A DNA stretch of 18,858 bases from UBA9676 sp036522155 (GTDB lineage Bacteria; Actinomycetota; Actinomycetes; Streptosporangiales; Streptosporangiaceae). Where the stretch lies: contig DATDGI010000271.1 in assembly GCA_036522155.1 (NCBI GenBank), forward strand, positions 1-18,858, given 5' to 3'. Under the pieces are notes generated by a model. That model was not told where the DNA came from. It worked only from the letters and a program-made list of their open reading frames with translations, and did no database searches. This document shows, piece by piece, positions 1 to 6,516 of this stretch. The translations under genes and the position numbers were made by a program. The first letter of the stretch is position 1. The number at the start of each line of letters is the position of its first letter.

Positions 1-501
1 GTCGTAGTCGCTAACGGCGGGAGTGGCCGGTGGCGGGGGGCGGACGACCGGCAGCGGGCCGGTGATCAGCGGCGGGCCGGGTGGGCGCAGCGCGTCCATC
101 CATTCCTCGGATGGGTCGGGCTCGCGCGGCCGGGGCGGGCCGGGAACGCGCCGCCGGCGGATCCCGCGGCGGTGGCCGCCGGGCGGGTCGCCACCGGGCG
201 GGCCGGAGCCGGGGGCGCTGGCGGGGGCGCCGACGGGGGCCGGGGCGCTGGTGCGGGCGCGGGCGCGGCTCCGGCGGCTGCCGGGGGCGGTCACCGCGAT
301 CAGCGTCACCCCGCAGAACAGCCCGGCCACGATCAGCCCGGAGGCGACCAGGGACACCGGCGTGCGCCCGCCCAGGAAGCTGGGGCCAGCCACGGCGGAT
401 ATCAGAGCCAGCAGCAGGCCGGTCATCATGGCCAGTCCGCCGGTCACGGCCAGCGCCTGGCAGGTCCGCCTGGTCCCGGCGCTCACCGGCCGCGCTATCA
501 C
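1..501 (-). CDS. Two-TM membrane protein with Pro/Arg-rich tail (partial, C-terminus beyond left edge)
   Basis: The family is not recognised. The frame is open from a GTG at 501 to the window edge (167 codons). Near the N-terminus are two hydrophobic stretches, roughly residues 15-41 (ending in an LLLALISAVAG-type segment) and 48-70 (SLVASGLIVAGLFCGVTLIAV). They are separated by a short polar turn. From about residue 72 the chain becomes a low-complexity Arg/Ala/Pro/Gly tail that still reads at the edge, with an acidic EPDPSEEWMDALRPPG patch. This is consistent with a small integral membrane protein with a disordered cytoplasmic tail. The start is uncertain: GTG 501 has no clear Shine-Dalgarno, and an in-frame GTG at 486 is an alternative. 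It is divergent from the TrpB-like gene at 624. Other frames here are longer but lack hydrophobic segments and are mostly Arg/Pro, so they are shadows. Confidence 0.6.
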   Translation of the reverse strand, partial: MIARPVSAGTRRTCQALAVTGGLAMMTGLLLALISAVAGPSFLGGRTPVSLVASGLIVAGLFCGVTLIAVTAPGSRRSRARARTSAPAPVGAPASAPGSGPPGGDPPGGHRRGIRRRRVPGPPRPREPDPSEEWMDALRPPGPPLITGPLPVVRPPPPATPAVSDYD

Positions 502-623
502 GCGCCCACAGTGGCATGGCGGTGCCAGGGCCGCAACAGGCCTGCCCGAAGGGCCTCCCGCGCGGCGCGAAGAGCAGCTAGTGTCGCATTGATCAACTTT
601 CGTTCCGCCGCCGGAGGGCACCC
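502..623. promoter_or_regulatory. Divergent intergenic region with candidate promoter for the TrpB-like gene
   Basis: The gap lies between the divergent membrane protein and TrpB-like genes. A TAGTGT hexamer at 579-584 could be a -10, giving a leader of about 33 nt; no matching -35 is visible. A perfect 8-bp palindrome TTGATCAA lies at 589-596, which could be an operator or chance. A GGAGGG Shine-Dalgarno at 613-618 precedes the ATG at 624. A short hairpin GCCC-GAA-GGGC lies near 543-553. No gene is supported in the gap. Confidence 0.3.
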
Positions 624-1985
624 ATGGAGCACCAGGTCAAGTACCTTCTGCAAGAGTCCGAGCTGCCCCGGCAGTGGTACAACATCGTGCCCGACCTGCC
701 CTCTCCCCCGCCGCCGCCGCTGCACCCGGGCACCAAGGAACCGGTCGGCCCGGACGCGCTCGCCCCGCTGTTCCCGATGGCGCTGATCATGCAGGAGGTC
801 TCGCCGGACCGGTACATCGACATCCCGGAGCCGGTCGTCGACGTCTACCGGCTGTGGCGGCCCACCCCGCTGTTCCGCGCCCGGCGGCTGGAGAAGGATC
901 TGGGCACCCCGGCCCGGATCTACTACAAGTACGAGGGCGGCAGCCCGGCCGGCTCGCACAAGCCCAACACCGCCGTCCCGCAGGCGTACTACAACGCGCA
1001 GGAGGGCGTCGCCAAGCTGACCACCGAGACCGGGGCCGGCCAGTGGGGCAGCGCGCTGGCGTTCGCGTCGGTGCTGTTCGGCCTGCAGTGCGAGGTGTGG
1101 CAGGTCCGGGCGTCCTACGACCAGAAGCCCTACCGGCGGCTGCTGATGGAGGCCTACGGGGCGACCGTCCACCCGAGCCCGTCCGACCTGACCGCGTCCG
1201 GCCGGGCGGTGCTGGCCGAGCACCCGGACTCGACCGGCAGCCTCGGCATCGCGATCAGCGAGGCGGTGGAGGTGGCGGGCGGCGACCCGGCTACCCGGTA
1301 CGCGCTCGGCAGCGTGCTCAACCACGTGCTCATGCACCAGACCGTCATCGGCGAGGAGGCGCTCAAGCAGATGGCGCTGGCCGGCGACACCCCGGACCTG
1401 ATCGTCGGCTGCACCGGCGGCGGCTCGAACTTCTCCGGCCTGATGTTCCCGTTCCTGCGGGAGAAGCTGGCCGGGAAGATCAACCCGGTGCTGCGCGCGG
1501 TCGAGCCGGCCGCCTGCCCGTCGTTCACCCGCGGCGTGTACGCGTACGACTTCGGCGACACCGCGGGCCTCACCCCGCTGCTGAAGATGCACACGCTCGG
1601 GCACGACTTCGTGCCCGACCCGATCCACGCGGGCGGGCTGCGCTACCACGGGATGTCGCCGCTGCTGTCGCACATCTACGAGCTGGGGCTGATCGAGGCG
1701 GTGGCCAAGCCGCAGTCGGAGTGCTTCGCGGCGGGCCTGCGTTTCGCCCGGACCGAGGGCATCCTGCCCGCGCCGGAGCCGACCCACGCCATCGCCGCCA
1801 CCATCGAGGAGGCGCTGCGCTGCAAGGAGACCGGCGAGGAGAAGGTGATCCTGACCGCCCTGTGCGGGCACGGCCTGCTCGACCTGTCCGCCTACAGCAG
1901 CTACCAGGCCGGCCAGGTCGAGGACTTCGACCTGCCGATGGAGGCCGTGCAGGACGCCCTGACCCGGCTCCCGGCCGCCGTGTAA
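624..1985 (+). CDS. TrpB-like PLP-dependent enzyme (TrpB2 type)
   Basis: This 453-residue protein has the fold-type II PLP features of tryptophan synthase beta chains of the TrpB2 class. It has an N-terminal extension with LWRPTPLFRARRLE (78-90) and the PLP lysine K113 in GSHKPNTA. E135 in TETGAGQWG matches the catalytic glutamate region. The phosphate-binding loop is CTGGGSN (263-269), followed by EGILPAPEPTHA (379-389) and a C-terminal LCGHGLLD. TrpB2 enzymes condense indole with serine to tryptophan, alone or with TrpA; some may act on other substrates. No trpA, trpC or other trp gene is nearby, so it stands outside a trp operon and may be a salvage or paralogous enzyme. The start is firm: GGAGGG at 613-618 lies 5 nt before the ATG. 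Full length for the family. The family call is strong; the physiological substrate is inferred. Confidence 0.9.
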   Translation: MEHQVKYLLQESELPRQWYNIVPDLPSPPPPPLHPGTKEPVGPDALAPLFPMALIMQEVSPDRYIDIPEPVVDVYRLWRPTPLFRARRLEKDLGTPARIYYKYEGGSPAGSHKPNTAVPQAYYNAQEGVAKLTTETGAGQWGSALAFASVLFGLQCEVWQVRASYDQKPYRRLLMEAYGATVHPSPSDLTASGRAVLAEHPDSTGSLGIAISEAVEVAGGDPATRYALGSVLNHVLMHQTVIGEEALKQMALAGDTPDLIVGCTGGGSNFSGLMFPFLREKLAGKINPVLRAVEPAACPSFTRGVYAYDFGDTAGLTPLLKMHTLGHDFVPDPIHAGGLRYHGMSPLLSHIYELGLIEAVAKPQSECFAAGLRFARTEGILPAPEPTHAIAATIEEALRCKETGEEKVILTALCGHGLLDLSAYSSYQAGQVEDFDLPMEAVQDALTRLPAAV

Positions 1986-1997
1986 CGGGGATGGCGC

Positions 1998-2025
1998 CGG
2001 CCCCAAACGGGGCGATAAAGGTTTT
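1998..2025 (+). terminator. Possible weak terminator hairpin after the TrpB-like gene
   Basis: GCCCC-AAAC-GGGGC at 2000-2013 can form a 5-bp stem with a 4-nt loop just after the TAA at 1983-1985. The only following T-run is TTTT at 2022-2025, so intrinsic termination would be weak. It may be coincidental in such GC-rich DNA. Confidence 0.2.
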
Positions 2026-2034
2026 CCGCTGCGG

Positions 2035-2064
2035 CTGACTGCGGGCGTCCGGCGTGGGTAGCGT
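2035..2064 (+). promoter_or_regulatory. Candidate promoter of the PASTA kinase gene
   Basis: CTGACT (2035-2040) and TAGCGT (2059-2064) are 18 nt apart and fit a -35/-10 pair. The predicted start of transcription (about 2070-2072) lies a few nt before the ATG at 2076. No convincing Shine-Dalgarno is present, so a very short leader or leaderless transcript is likely. The -35 matches consensus only in part. Confidence 0.35.
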
Positions 2065-2075
2065 CAGAAGCTGTC

Positions 2076-3467
2076 ATGCCGTCATCTACGCTGCTGGCCC
2101 ACCGGTACCGCCTGGACCATCAGATCGCGGCCGGCGGGGCCGGCCAGGTCTGGCAGGCGGAGGACATCGTGCTCGCCCGGCCGGTGGCGGTCAAGCTGCT
2201 GCGGGCCGAATTCGCCGGGCACGCAGACACACTGGACCGGTTCCGGGCCGAGGCGCGCCACGCCGGCCGGCTGTCCCACCCGGCGATCGCCCGGGTGTTC
2301 GACTACGGCGAGGGTGAACCGCCGGATCCACCGTTCCTGGTCATGGAACTGGTGAACGGGCCGTCGCTGGCCGCCGTGCTGGCCCGTGGGCCCCTAGCGC
2401 CGGACCGGGCGATGGATGTGATCGCCCAGGTGGCGGCCGGGCTGACGGCCGCGCACGCGGCGGGCCTGGTGCACCGCGACATCAAGCCGGCCAACCTGCT
2501 GCTCGGCCCGGACGGCCAGGTGAAGATCACCGACTTCGGGATCGCCCATGCCGCCGGGTCGGCCCCGGTGACCTGGACCGGGACCGTGGTCGGCACCCCG
2601 GCCTACCTGGCGCCGGAACGGGTGGCGGGCGCGCCCGCCACCCCGGCGGCCGACCTGTACTCGCTGGGCATGGTCGGCTACGAGTGCCTGGCCGGGGTGG
2701 CGCCGTTCACCGGCCCACCGGTGGAGGTGGCGCTCGCGCACCGGGAGCAGCCGCTGCCGCCGTTCCCGCCCACCGTGCCCGTCGGCGCCGCCCAGCTGAT
2801 CACCGAGCTGACCGCCAAGGACCCGGCGGCGCGGCCGGTCTCCGCCGCCGAGGTCGCGGCCCGGGCCAGCCATCTGCGGGACCTGCTGGCCGGGCGCGCC
2901 GGGAGCAACGCGGGCCCGCTGGCGGTCGGCCCGGTGGCGCAGACGGCCAGCCTGCCCGCGGTCCTGGCGCCCACCCTGCACGGGCCGGTCCTGCCCGGGC
3001 CGGGCTGGCACGGGCCGACCCGGCGCGGCCTGGCCCGGCGCGGCGGATGGCCGCGCTCGCGGATCGCCGCGGCGGTGGCGGTACCCGTCGTGCTCGCGCT
3101 GCTCGGGCTGGCGCTGGTGCTGCGGTCAGCGGGCGGGCCGCCCGCCGGCGCGTCCGCCGGGGGCAGCCACCCGCCCAGCGCCAGCGCCCGGGCGCCGGCC
3201 ACGGTCGAGCTCGCCACGGGCCCGCTGATCGGGCAGCCGCTGGGGGTGGCCCGCGAACGGCTGCAGCAGCTCGGGCTGGTCATGCGGGTGCAGTGGCAGC
3301 CCTCCGGCGCCGACCCGGGCACGGTCCTGGCCGTCGAGCCGAACGGGCCGGTGCGGGCGGGCAGCACGATCGTGGTGACCGCCGCCACCGACGGTCACGG
3401 GCACGACCACGGCAACGGCGGCTTCGGCGGCGATCAGGGCGGGAACGGCAACGGCAACGGGGACTGA
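2076..3467 (+). CDS. Transmembrane Ser/Thr protein kinase with one PASTA domain
   Basis: This is a 463-residue Hanks-type kinase. The kinase domain spans about 10-270: Gly-rich loop AAGGAGQVW (18-26), ATP lysine K40 in VAVKLL, alpha-C glutamate in FRAEAR (about 59), catalytic loop HRDIKPAN (133-140, base D135), DFG (153-155) and APE (179-181). The activation segment has several Thr/Ser (TWTGTVVGTP) suited to autophosphorylation. A 50-residue linker leads to one TM helix (about 329-350). An extracellular PASTA domain follows (about 377-437; IGQPLGVARERLQQLGL, then GTVLAVEPNGPVRAGSTIVV). PASTA domains in this family bind cell-wall fragments or lipid II. Odd points are that only one PASTA is present, where PknB-type kinases usually have several, and that the protein ends in a Gly/His/Asn-rich tail (439-463). 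It is convergent with the phosphoesterase gene. The kinase call is very strong; the signal is inferred. Confidence 0.95.
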   Translation: MPSSTLLAHRYRLDHQIAAGGAGQVWQAEDIVLARPVAVKLLRAEFAGHADTLDRFRAEARHAGRLSHPAIARVFDYGEGEPPDPPFLVMELVNGPSLAAVLARGPLAPDRAMDVIAQVAAGLTAAHAAGLVHRDIKPANLLLGPDGQVKITDFGIAHAAGSAPVTWTGTVVGTPAYLAPERVAGAPATPAADLYSLGMVGYECLAGVAPFTGPPVEVALAHREQPLPPFPPTVPVGAAQLITELTAKDPAARPVSAAEVAARASHLRDLLAGRAGSNAGPLAVGPVAQTASLPAVLAPTLHGPVLPGPGWHGPTRRGLARRGGWPRSRIAAAVAVPVVLALLGLALVLRSAGGPPAGASAGGSHPPSASARAPATVELATGPLIGQPLGVARERLQQLGLVMRVQWQPSGADPGTVLAVEPNGPVRAGSTIVVTAATDGHGHDHGNGGFGGDQGGNGNGNGD

Positions 3468-3484
3468 CCCCAGCCACCGCCGGC

Positions 3485-3976
3485 TCAGCTGACCGGCACG
3501 ATGGCCGCCGCCAGCAGCCGCCCGTCGCCGATCTCCAGCACCCCGAGCGTGCCGTGCGGCTGCCTGCGCCGGTCGGTGGGCGAACCCGGGTTGAAGATCC
3601 GCTGGCCGGCCTCGGCGTGGTCGAGCGGGATGTGCGAGTGGCCGAACACGACCAGGTCGGCGCGGGGGAACCGGCCGCGCAGCCGGGCGGGGCGCCCGGC
3701 CGACGGGCCGGTGTCGTGCACCATGGCCACCCGCAGGCCGTCCAGGCCGAACTGGAGCGTTTCCGGCGCGCCCCAGGCGGCGACGTCCGGGCCGTCGTTG
3801 TTGCCGAGGACGGCCCGCACCGGCGCGTAGGCGGCCAGCTCGTCGAGCACGTCCGCGGTGCACACGTCGCCGGCGTGCAGGATCAGGTCCGCCCCGCGCA
3901 GGTGGGCCGCCACCCCGGGCGGGCAGGACCGCCAGCGCCGGGGGGCGTGCGTGTCGGCCAGCACGACAACCCTCAC
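3485..3976 (-). CDS. YfcE/MJ0936-type metallophosphoesterase
   Basis: This 163-residue protein belongs to the small calcineurin-like phosphoesterase family. All metal-ligand motifs are present: D8 and H10 in LADTH, D37 in LHAGDV, N60 in GNND (the D61 that follows is also conserved), H87 in MVHD, and H113/H115 in FGHSHIP. Such enzymes are Mn/Mg-dependent phosphodiesterases or phosphatases; the natural substrate of this one is unknown. The chosen start is GTG at 3976, where the first beta strand VRVVVLADTH begins. An upstream in-frame ATG would add a Ser/Arg-rich N-terminus that is not family-like and lies antisense to the VOC gene's 3' end. GACAAT ends 6 nt before this GTG, suggesting a leaderless message. 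The gene lies 52 nt downstream of the triple-VOC gene on the same strand, so it may also be co-transcribed with it. Confidence 0.88.
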   Translation of the reverse strand: MRVVVLADTHAPRRWRSCPPGVAAHLRGADLILHAGDVCTADVLDELAAYAPVRAVLGNNDGPDVAAWGAPETLQFGLDGLRVAMVHDTGPSAGRPARLRGRFPRADLVVFGHSHIPLDHAEAGQRIFNPGSPTDRRRQPHGTLGVLEIGDGRLLAAAIVPVS

Positions 3977-4028
3977 GCCGCCATTGTCCCGGTTCCGCGT
4001 CCTGGCCGCCCGCCCGGCAACGGGCTGG

Positions 4029-5324
4029 CTAGCCGGGGAACTCGGTGAGGGAGAAGCGCGTGCCCTGGTCGTCGGTGCATTCGGCGATGAGGCCGTACGG
4101 CTCCCGGTGCGGCTCGGACGCGGTGCCACCCGCAGCCCGGACCCGGGCGACGGCCGCCACCGCGTCGGTGACGCGCCACACGGGCACCGCCGCGGCCCGG
4201 CTGTGGCCCCCGCTGACCCCGATCATCGGGCTGGTGTCCTCGACCTGCCAGCCGCCGGGAGTCCGGCCGGGATGGGACCGCCAGCCGAGCACGGCGGCAT
4301 AGAACTCCAGCGTCCTGGCCGCGTCCGCCACCTCCAGCGTCAGGTAGATCAGGTCGCCATCACGCGCGGCCCGGGCGGGCTGGGACCCGGCCGGCCCGGC
4401 CGGGCGGCCGGGCAGCTGGAACAGCGCGAACCGGACGCCCTCGGGGTCGGCGCAGTCGGCGCTCAAACCGTAGGCCCGCCGCACCGGCTCGCCGGCGTGG
4501 CCCCCGGCGGCCCGGACCCGCCCGGCCGCCGCCACGGCGTCGTCCACGACGTAGGAGCAGAACAGGGTCGGGGCATCGCCTTCCCACAGCCCCTGGGGCG
4601 GCGTCAGGCCGGGGGCCTGGCGGCCACGCTGGCCGTGGCCCGGCTCGTACTCGAAGCCGAATACCGCGCCGTAGAACGCGGCGGCGCGGGCCACGTCCGG
4701 CACCCACAGCGAGGCGTAGCCGATGTCGCCCTGCCGCACCGGCCGCGGCGGCTCAGCCTCGGCCGCCGCCGCGGCGAGCGGCGCCTGCAGCATCCACCGG
4801 TGCCCGAACGGGTCGGTCACCGTGGCGTTGCGGTGGCCGTAGGCCTCGTAGGCCCCCCGGTCCAGCGTGGCACCGGCCCGCACCGCCGCCCCGGCGGTGA
4901 CGTCCACGTCGGCGACGGTGAGCACCAGGCTGACCGGGGCGCCACCGGGCACCGGGGCACGGTGGCCGATCTCCGGATGCTCGTCGGCGAGGTAGATCAC
5001 GCCCGCGGCCAGCTCCAGCTCGGCGTGCCCCACCCGCCCGTCGGGCATGATGATGGGCTCACCGCGCAGCCGCGCCCCCAGCACCTGCCCGTACCAGTCC
5101 AGGGCCGCACGGGCCCCGCGCACCGCCAGGTAGGGGATGGCGGCGCCGCGCTCCTCGGGCGGCGCTTCCTGCTCGGCCTTCTGCAGGGTAGATATGTCGG
5201 TCACGGCGACTCCTTCTGGTAGGTCGAGTGCGCGCTCCAGGCGGGCGCGCAGCCGGGCGGCGAAAGCGGGGTCGGGGTCGGCCGGGGTGACCGGCAGCCG
5301 CAGCACACCGAACGGGTCAGTCAT
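4029..5324 (-). CDS. Triple-VOC (glyoxalase/bleomycin-resistance fold) protein linked to ECF sigma factor
   Basis: This 431-residue protein has three vicinal-oxygen-chelate modules: about 62-182 (IPYLAVRGARAALDWYGQVLG, ending DPFGHRWMLQ), 199-305 (DIGYASLWVPDVARAAAFY, ending DPEGVRFALFQ) and 322-430 (LIYLTLEVADAARTLEFY, ending DDQGTRFSLTEFPG). A 60-residue leader contains DPAFAARLRARLERALDLP, a predicted amphipathic helix. VOC modules are found in glyoxalases, dioxygenases and antibiotic-binding proteins; the substrate is unknown. Its ATG (5322-5324) overlaps the end of the sigma factor gene in ATGACTGA, so translation is probably coupled and the protein may be a partner or target of the sigma factor. 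A second in-frame start, GTG 5204 (residue 41), has its own AAGGAG spaced 5 nt upstream, so a shorter form may be made. The fold is certain; the role is inferred. Confidence 0.88.
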   Translation of the reverse strand: MTDPFGVLRLPVTPADPDPAFAARLRARLERALDLPEGVAVTDISTLQKAEQEAPPEERGAAIPYLAVRGARAALDWYGQVLGARLRGEPIIMPDGRVGHAELELAAGVIYLADEHPEIGHRAPVPGGAPVSLVLTVADVDVTAGAAVRAGATLDRGAYEAYGHRNATVTDPFGHRWMLQAPLAAAAAEAEPPRPVRQGDIGYASLWVPDVARAAAFYGAVFGFEYEPGHGQRGRQAPGLTPPQGLWEGDAPTLFCSYVVDDAVAAAGRVRAAGGHAGEPVRRAYGLSADCADPEGVRFALFQLPGRPAGPAGSQPARAARDGDLIYLTLEVADAARTLEFYAAVLGWRSHPGRTPGGWQVEDTSPMIGVSGGHSRAAAVPVWRVTDAVAAVARVRAAGGTASEPHREPYGLIAECTDDQGTRFSLTEFPG

Positions 5325-5853
5325 CGCCGCTCACCTCCCCGCCCGGGCCGTACACGGCACGGAACGCCGACCGGGCCCGCACCAGCAGCGCCTCGGTGGC
5401 GTGCACGCTGCGGCCGAGCAGGCCCGCCACCTGCGGCACCGGCAGGTCGTCCAGGTAGCGCAGGGTGAGCGCGGCCCGGTGGTGCGGGCCGAGCTGGGCC
5501 AGCACCTCCCGCGCCCGCAGCGCGTCCAGCCGGGCGTCCCACGGGTCCTCCGGCGGCGGCCCGCCCGGCCCGGCGGCGGCCGCGGTCAGCACCCGCTGCT
5601 CCCGGCCCTGCCGCCGCCAGTGGTCGGCGAGCTTGTGCCGGGCGATCCCGATCAGCCAGCCGGTGCTCAGCGGGGCCGGCCCGGCCCGCACCGCGTCCAC
5701 CGCGGCCAGGAACGTCTCGGCGGTCAGGTCCTCGGCCACCGCCCGCTGCCCGCACCGGGCCAGCAGGTAGCCGAACACCTGCGGCAGCGCCTGGTCGTAC
5801 AGCGCGAGCAGCCGCGTGCCAGCGCTGGCCGGCCCGGCTGGCTGCTCGCTCAT
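5317..5853 (-). CDS. ECF-type RNA polymerase sigma factor
   Basis: This 178-residue sigma-70 family protein has only regions 2 and 4. Region 2 is about 14-82: LYDQALPQVFGYLLARCG, then AEDLTAETFLAA and GWLIGIARHKLADHWRR. Region 4 is about 112-167: LAQLGPHHRAALTLRYLDDLPVPQVAGLLGR, then a recognition helix with HATEALLVRARSAFR. The ATG at 5853 was chosen because the protein becomes family-like there; the upstream extension is Arg/Gly-rich and runs through the operator region. A GGGGG run lies just before this ATG, too close for an ideal Shine-Dalgarno. No transmembrane anti-sigma factor is nearby. Instead the next gene, overlapping by 8 nt, encodes the triple-VOC protein. The upstream region carries two TetR-like palindromes shared with the divergent membrane-protein gene. 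Confidence 0.92.
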   Translation of the reverse strand: MSEQPAGPASAGTRLLALYDQALPQVFGYLLARCGQRAVAEDLTAETFLAAVDAVRAGPAPLSTGWLIGIARHKLADHWRRQGREQRVLTAAAAGPGGPPPEDPWDARLDALRAREVLAQLGPHHRAALTLRYLDDLPVPQVAGLLGRSVHATEALLVRARSAFRAVYGPGGEVSGDD

Positions 5854-5917
5854 ACCCCCATCGTCGTTCCGGCGGCCCGGACTCCGACGGGCAGCCGGCC
5901 AATTCGCCGCCGCTCCC

Positions 5918-5941
5918 CATTCTTGAACGTGTTCAAGAATG
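5918..5941. promoter_or_regulatory. Operator-like palindrome 1 (TTGAAC-GT-GTTCAA core, 11-bp arms)
   Basis: CATTCTTGAAC (5918-5928), a GT centre, then GTTCAAGAATG (5931-5941) form a perfect inverted repeat with 11-bp arms. The 14-bp core is repeated at 5985-5998. The size and symmetry fit a TetR-family operator, and a TetR gene begins at 6517. It lies 65 nt upstream of the sigma factor start. Confidence 0.8.
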
Positions 5942-5980
5942 TAACCCCCCGGTGATAGGCCGCCGGCCGTCCTAGGCGGC

Positions 5981-6004
5981 AAACTTGAACGTGTTCAAAA
6001 GTTT
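5981..6004. promoter_or_regulatory. Operator-like palindrome 2 (same TTGAAC-GT-GTTCAA core)
   Basis: The core at 5985-5998 is identical to that of the first palindrome. Outside it, AAACTT (5981-5986) and AAGTTT (5999-6004) are also complementary, with two extra A's on the right arm. The two centres are 62 bp apart, close to six helical turns, so bound dimers would sit on the same DNA face. It ends about 19 nt before the membrane-protein ATG, well placed to block that promoter or early elongation. Confidence 0.8.
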
Positions 6005-6022
6005 CTGCCGAGGGAGCCCACC

Positions 6023-6511
6023 ATGGCCGTCGCCGCCGCCTACGCCGCCTACCTCGTGATCAGCCTCGGCCTTACCGTCGCCGTCGGGTCCGCCCTGTCC
6101 CGCAGTGGCCGGGTCGTCCTGGCCAGCGTGCTGGGCGACGAGGGCCTCGCCCGGGCCGTCACCCGTCTCGGCGTGGTCGCCTTCTACCTGCTCAGCCTGG
6201 GCTTCGTCGCCCTCACCATGCCCAGCCCGGGCCAGATCGCCAGCCCCCGCCAGGCGGCCGGCGTGCTGTTCTCCAAGATCGGCCTGGAGCTGCTGGTGCT
6301 GGGCGGGCTGCACCTGGTCAACATGGCCTTCGTGACCAGGTTCCGCCGCCGCACCCAGCCCGGCCCCTACCGGCCCGCCGGGCCGGCAGCCCCGGTCCCG
6401 CCGGCCCGGGGGGACGGGCCCGGGGCCACCGGAACGCCCGGCCCGGCAGCCACTCCCGGGGCCAGCGCGGCCGCGTCCTGGCGGCCGGTCACCCGCCAGG
6501 CCGTACATTGA
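6023..6511 (+). CDS. Three-TM integral membrane protein, TetR-linked
   Basis: This 162-residue protein has three predicted TM helices: about 5-24 (AAYAAYLVISLGLTVAVG), 47-66 (TRLGVVAFYLLSLGFVAL) and 85-104 (KIGLELLVLGGLHLVNMAFV). A polar Arg cluster follows (FRRRTQ, about 107-112) and then a Pro/Ala/Gly-rich cytoplasmic tail. I know no firm function; short proteins of this shape next to TetR genes are common in actinobacteria. The start is supported by AGGGAG at 6011-6016, 6 nt before the ATG. The TGA (6509-6511) is only 5 nt before the TetR start, so the two form a unit. Its promoter region contains both TTGAAC palindromes, so it is the most likely TetR target, perhaps a membrane-stress or small-molecule response protein (inference). 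Confidence 0.85.
   Translation: MAVAAAYAAYLVISLGLTVAVGSALSRSGRVVLASVLGDEGLARAVTRLGVVAFYLLSLGFVALTMPSPGQIASPRQAAGVLFSKIGLELLVLGGLHLVNMAFVTRFRRRTQPGPYRPAGPAAPVPPARGDGPGATGTPGPAATPGASAAASWRPVTRQAVH
6504..6509 (+). promoter_or_regulatory. Candidate leaderless -10 element of the tetR gene
   Basis: TACATT (6504-6509) fits TANNNT and ends 7 nt before the ATG at 6517, with no Shine-Dalgarno between. It overlaps the stop codon of the membrane-protein gene. This would let the regulator be made separately from its upstream neighbour. Confidence 0.45.
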
Positions 6512-6516
6512 CATGC

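Noticed and set aside
498..2006. Long minus-strand open frame opposite the TrpB-like gene
   Set aside because: It is antisense to a gene with intact PLP motifs; its product is an Arg/Gly/His-rich chain with no recognisable domain, as expected in GC-rich DNA.
3439..3467. GGGAACGGCAACGGCAACGG repeat at the kinase 3' end as a CRISPR-like or regulatory repeat
   Set aside because: It is an in-frame Gly-Asn codon repeat within the protein tail, with no spacer structure.
3126..3863. Minus-strand frame across the kinase/phosphoesterase junction
   Set aside because: Arg/Ala/Gly-only composition and overlap with two real genes.
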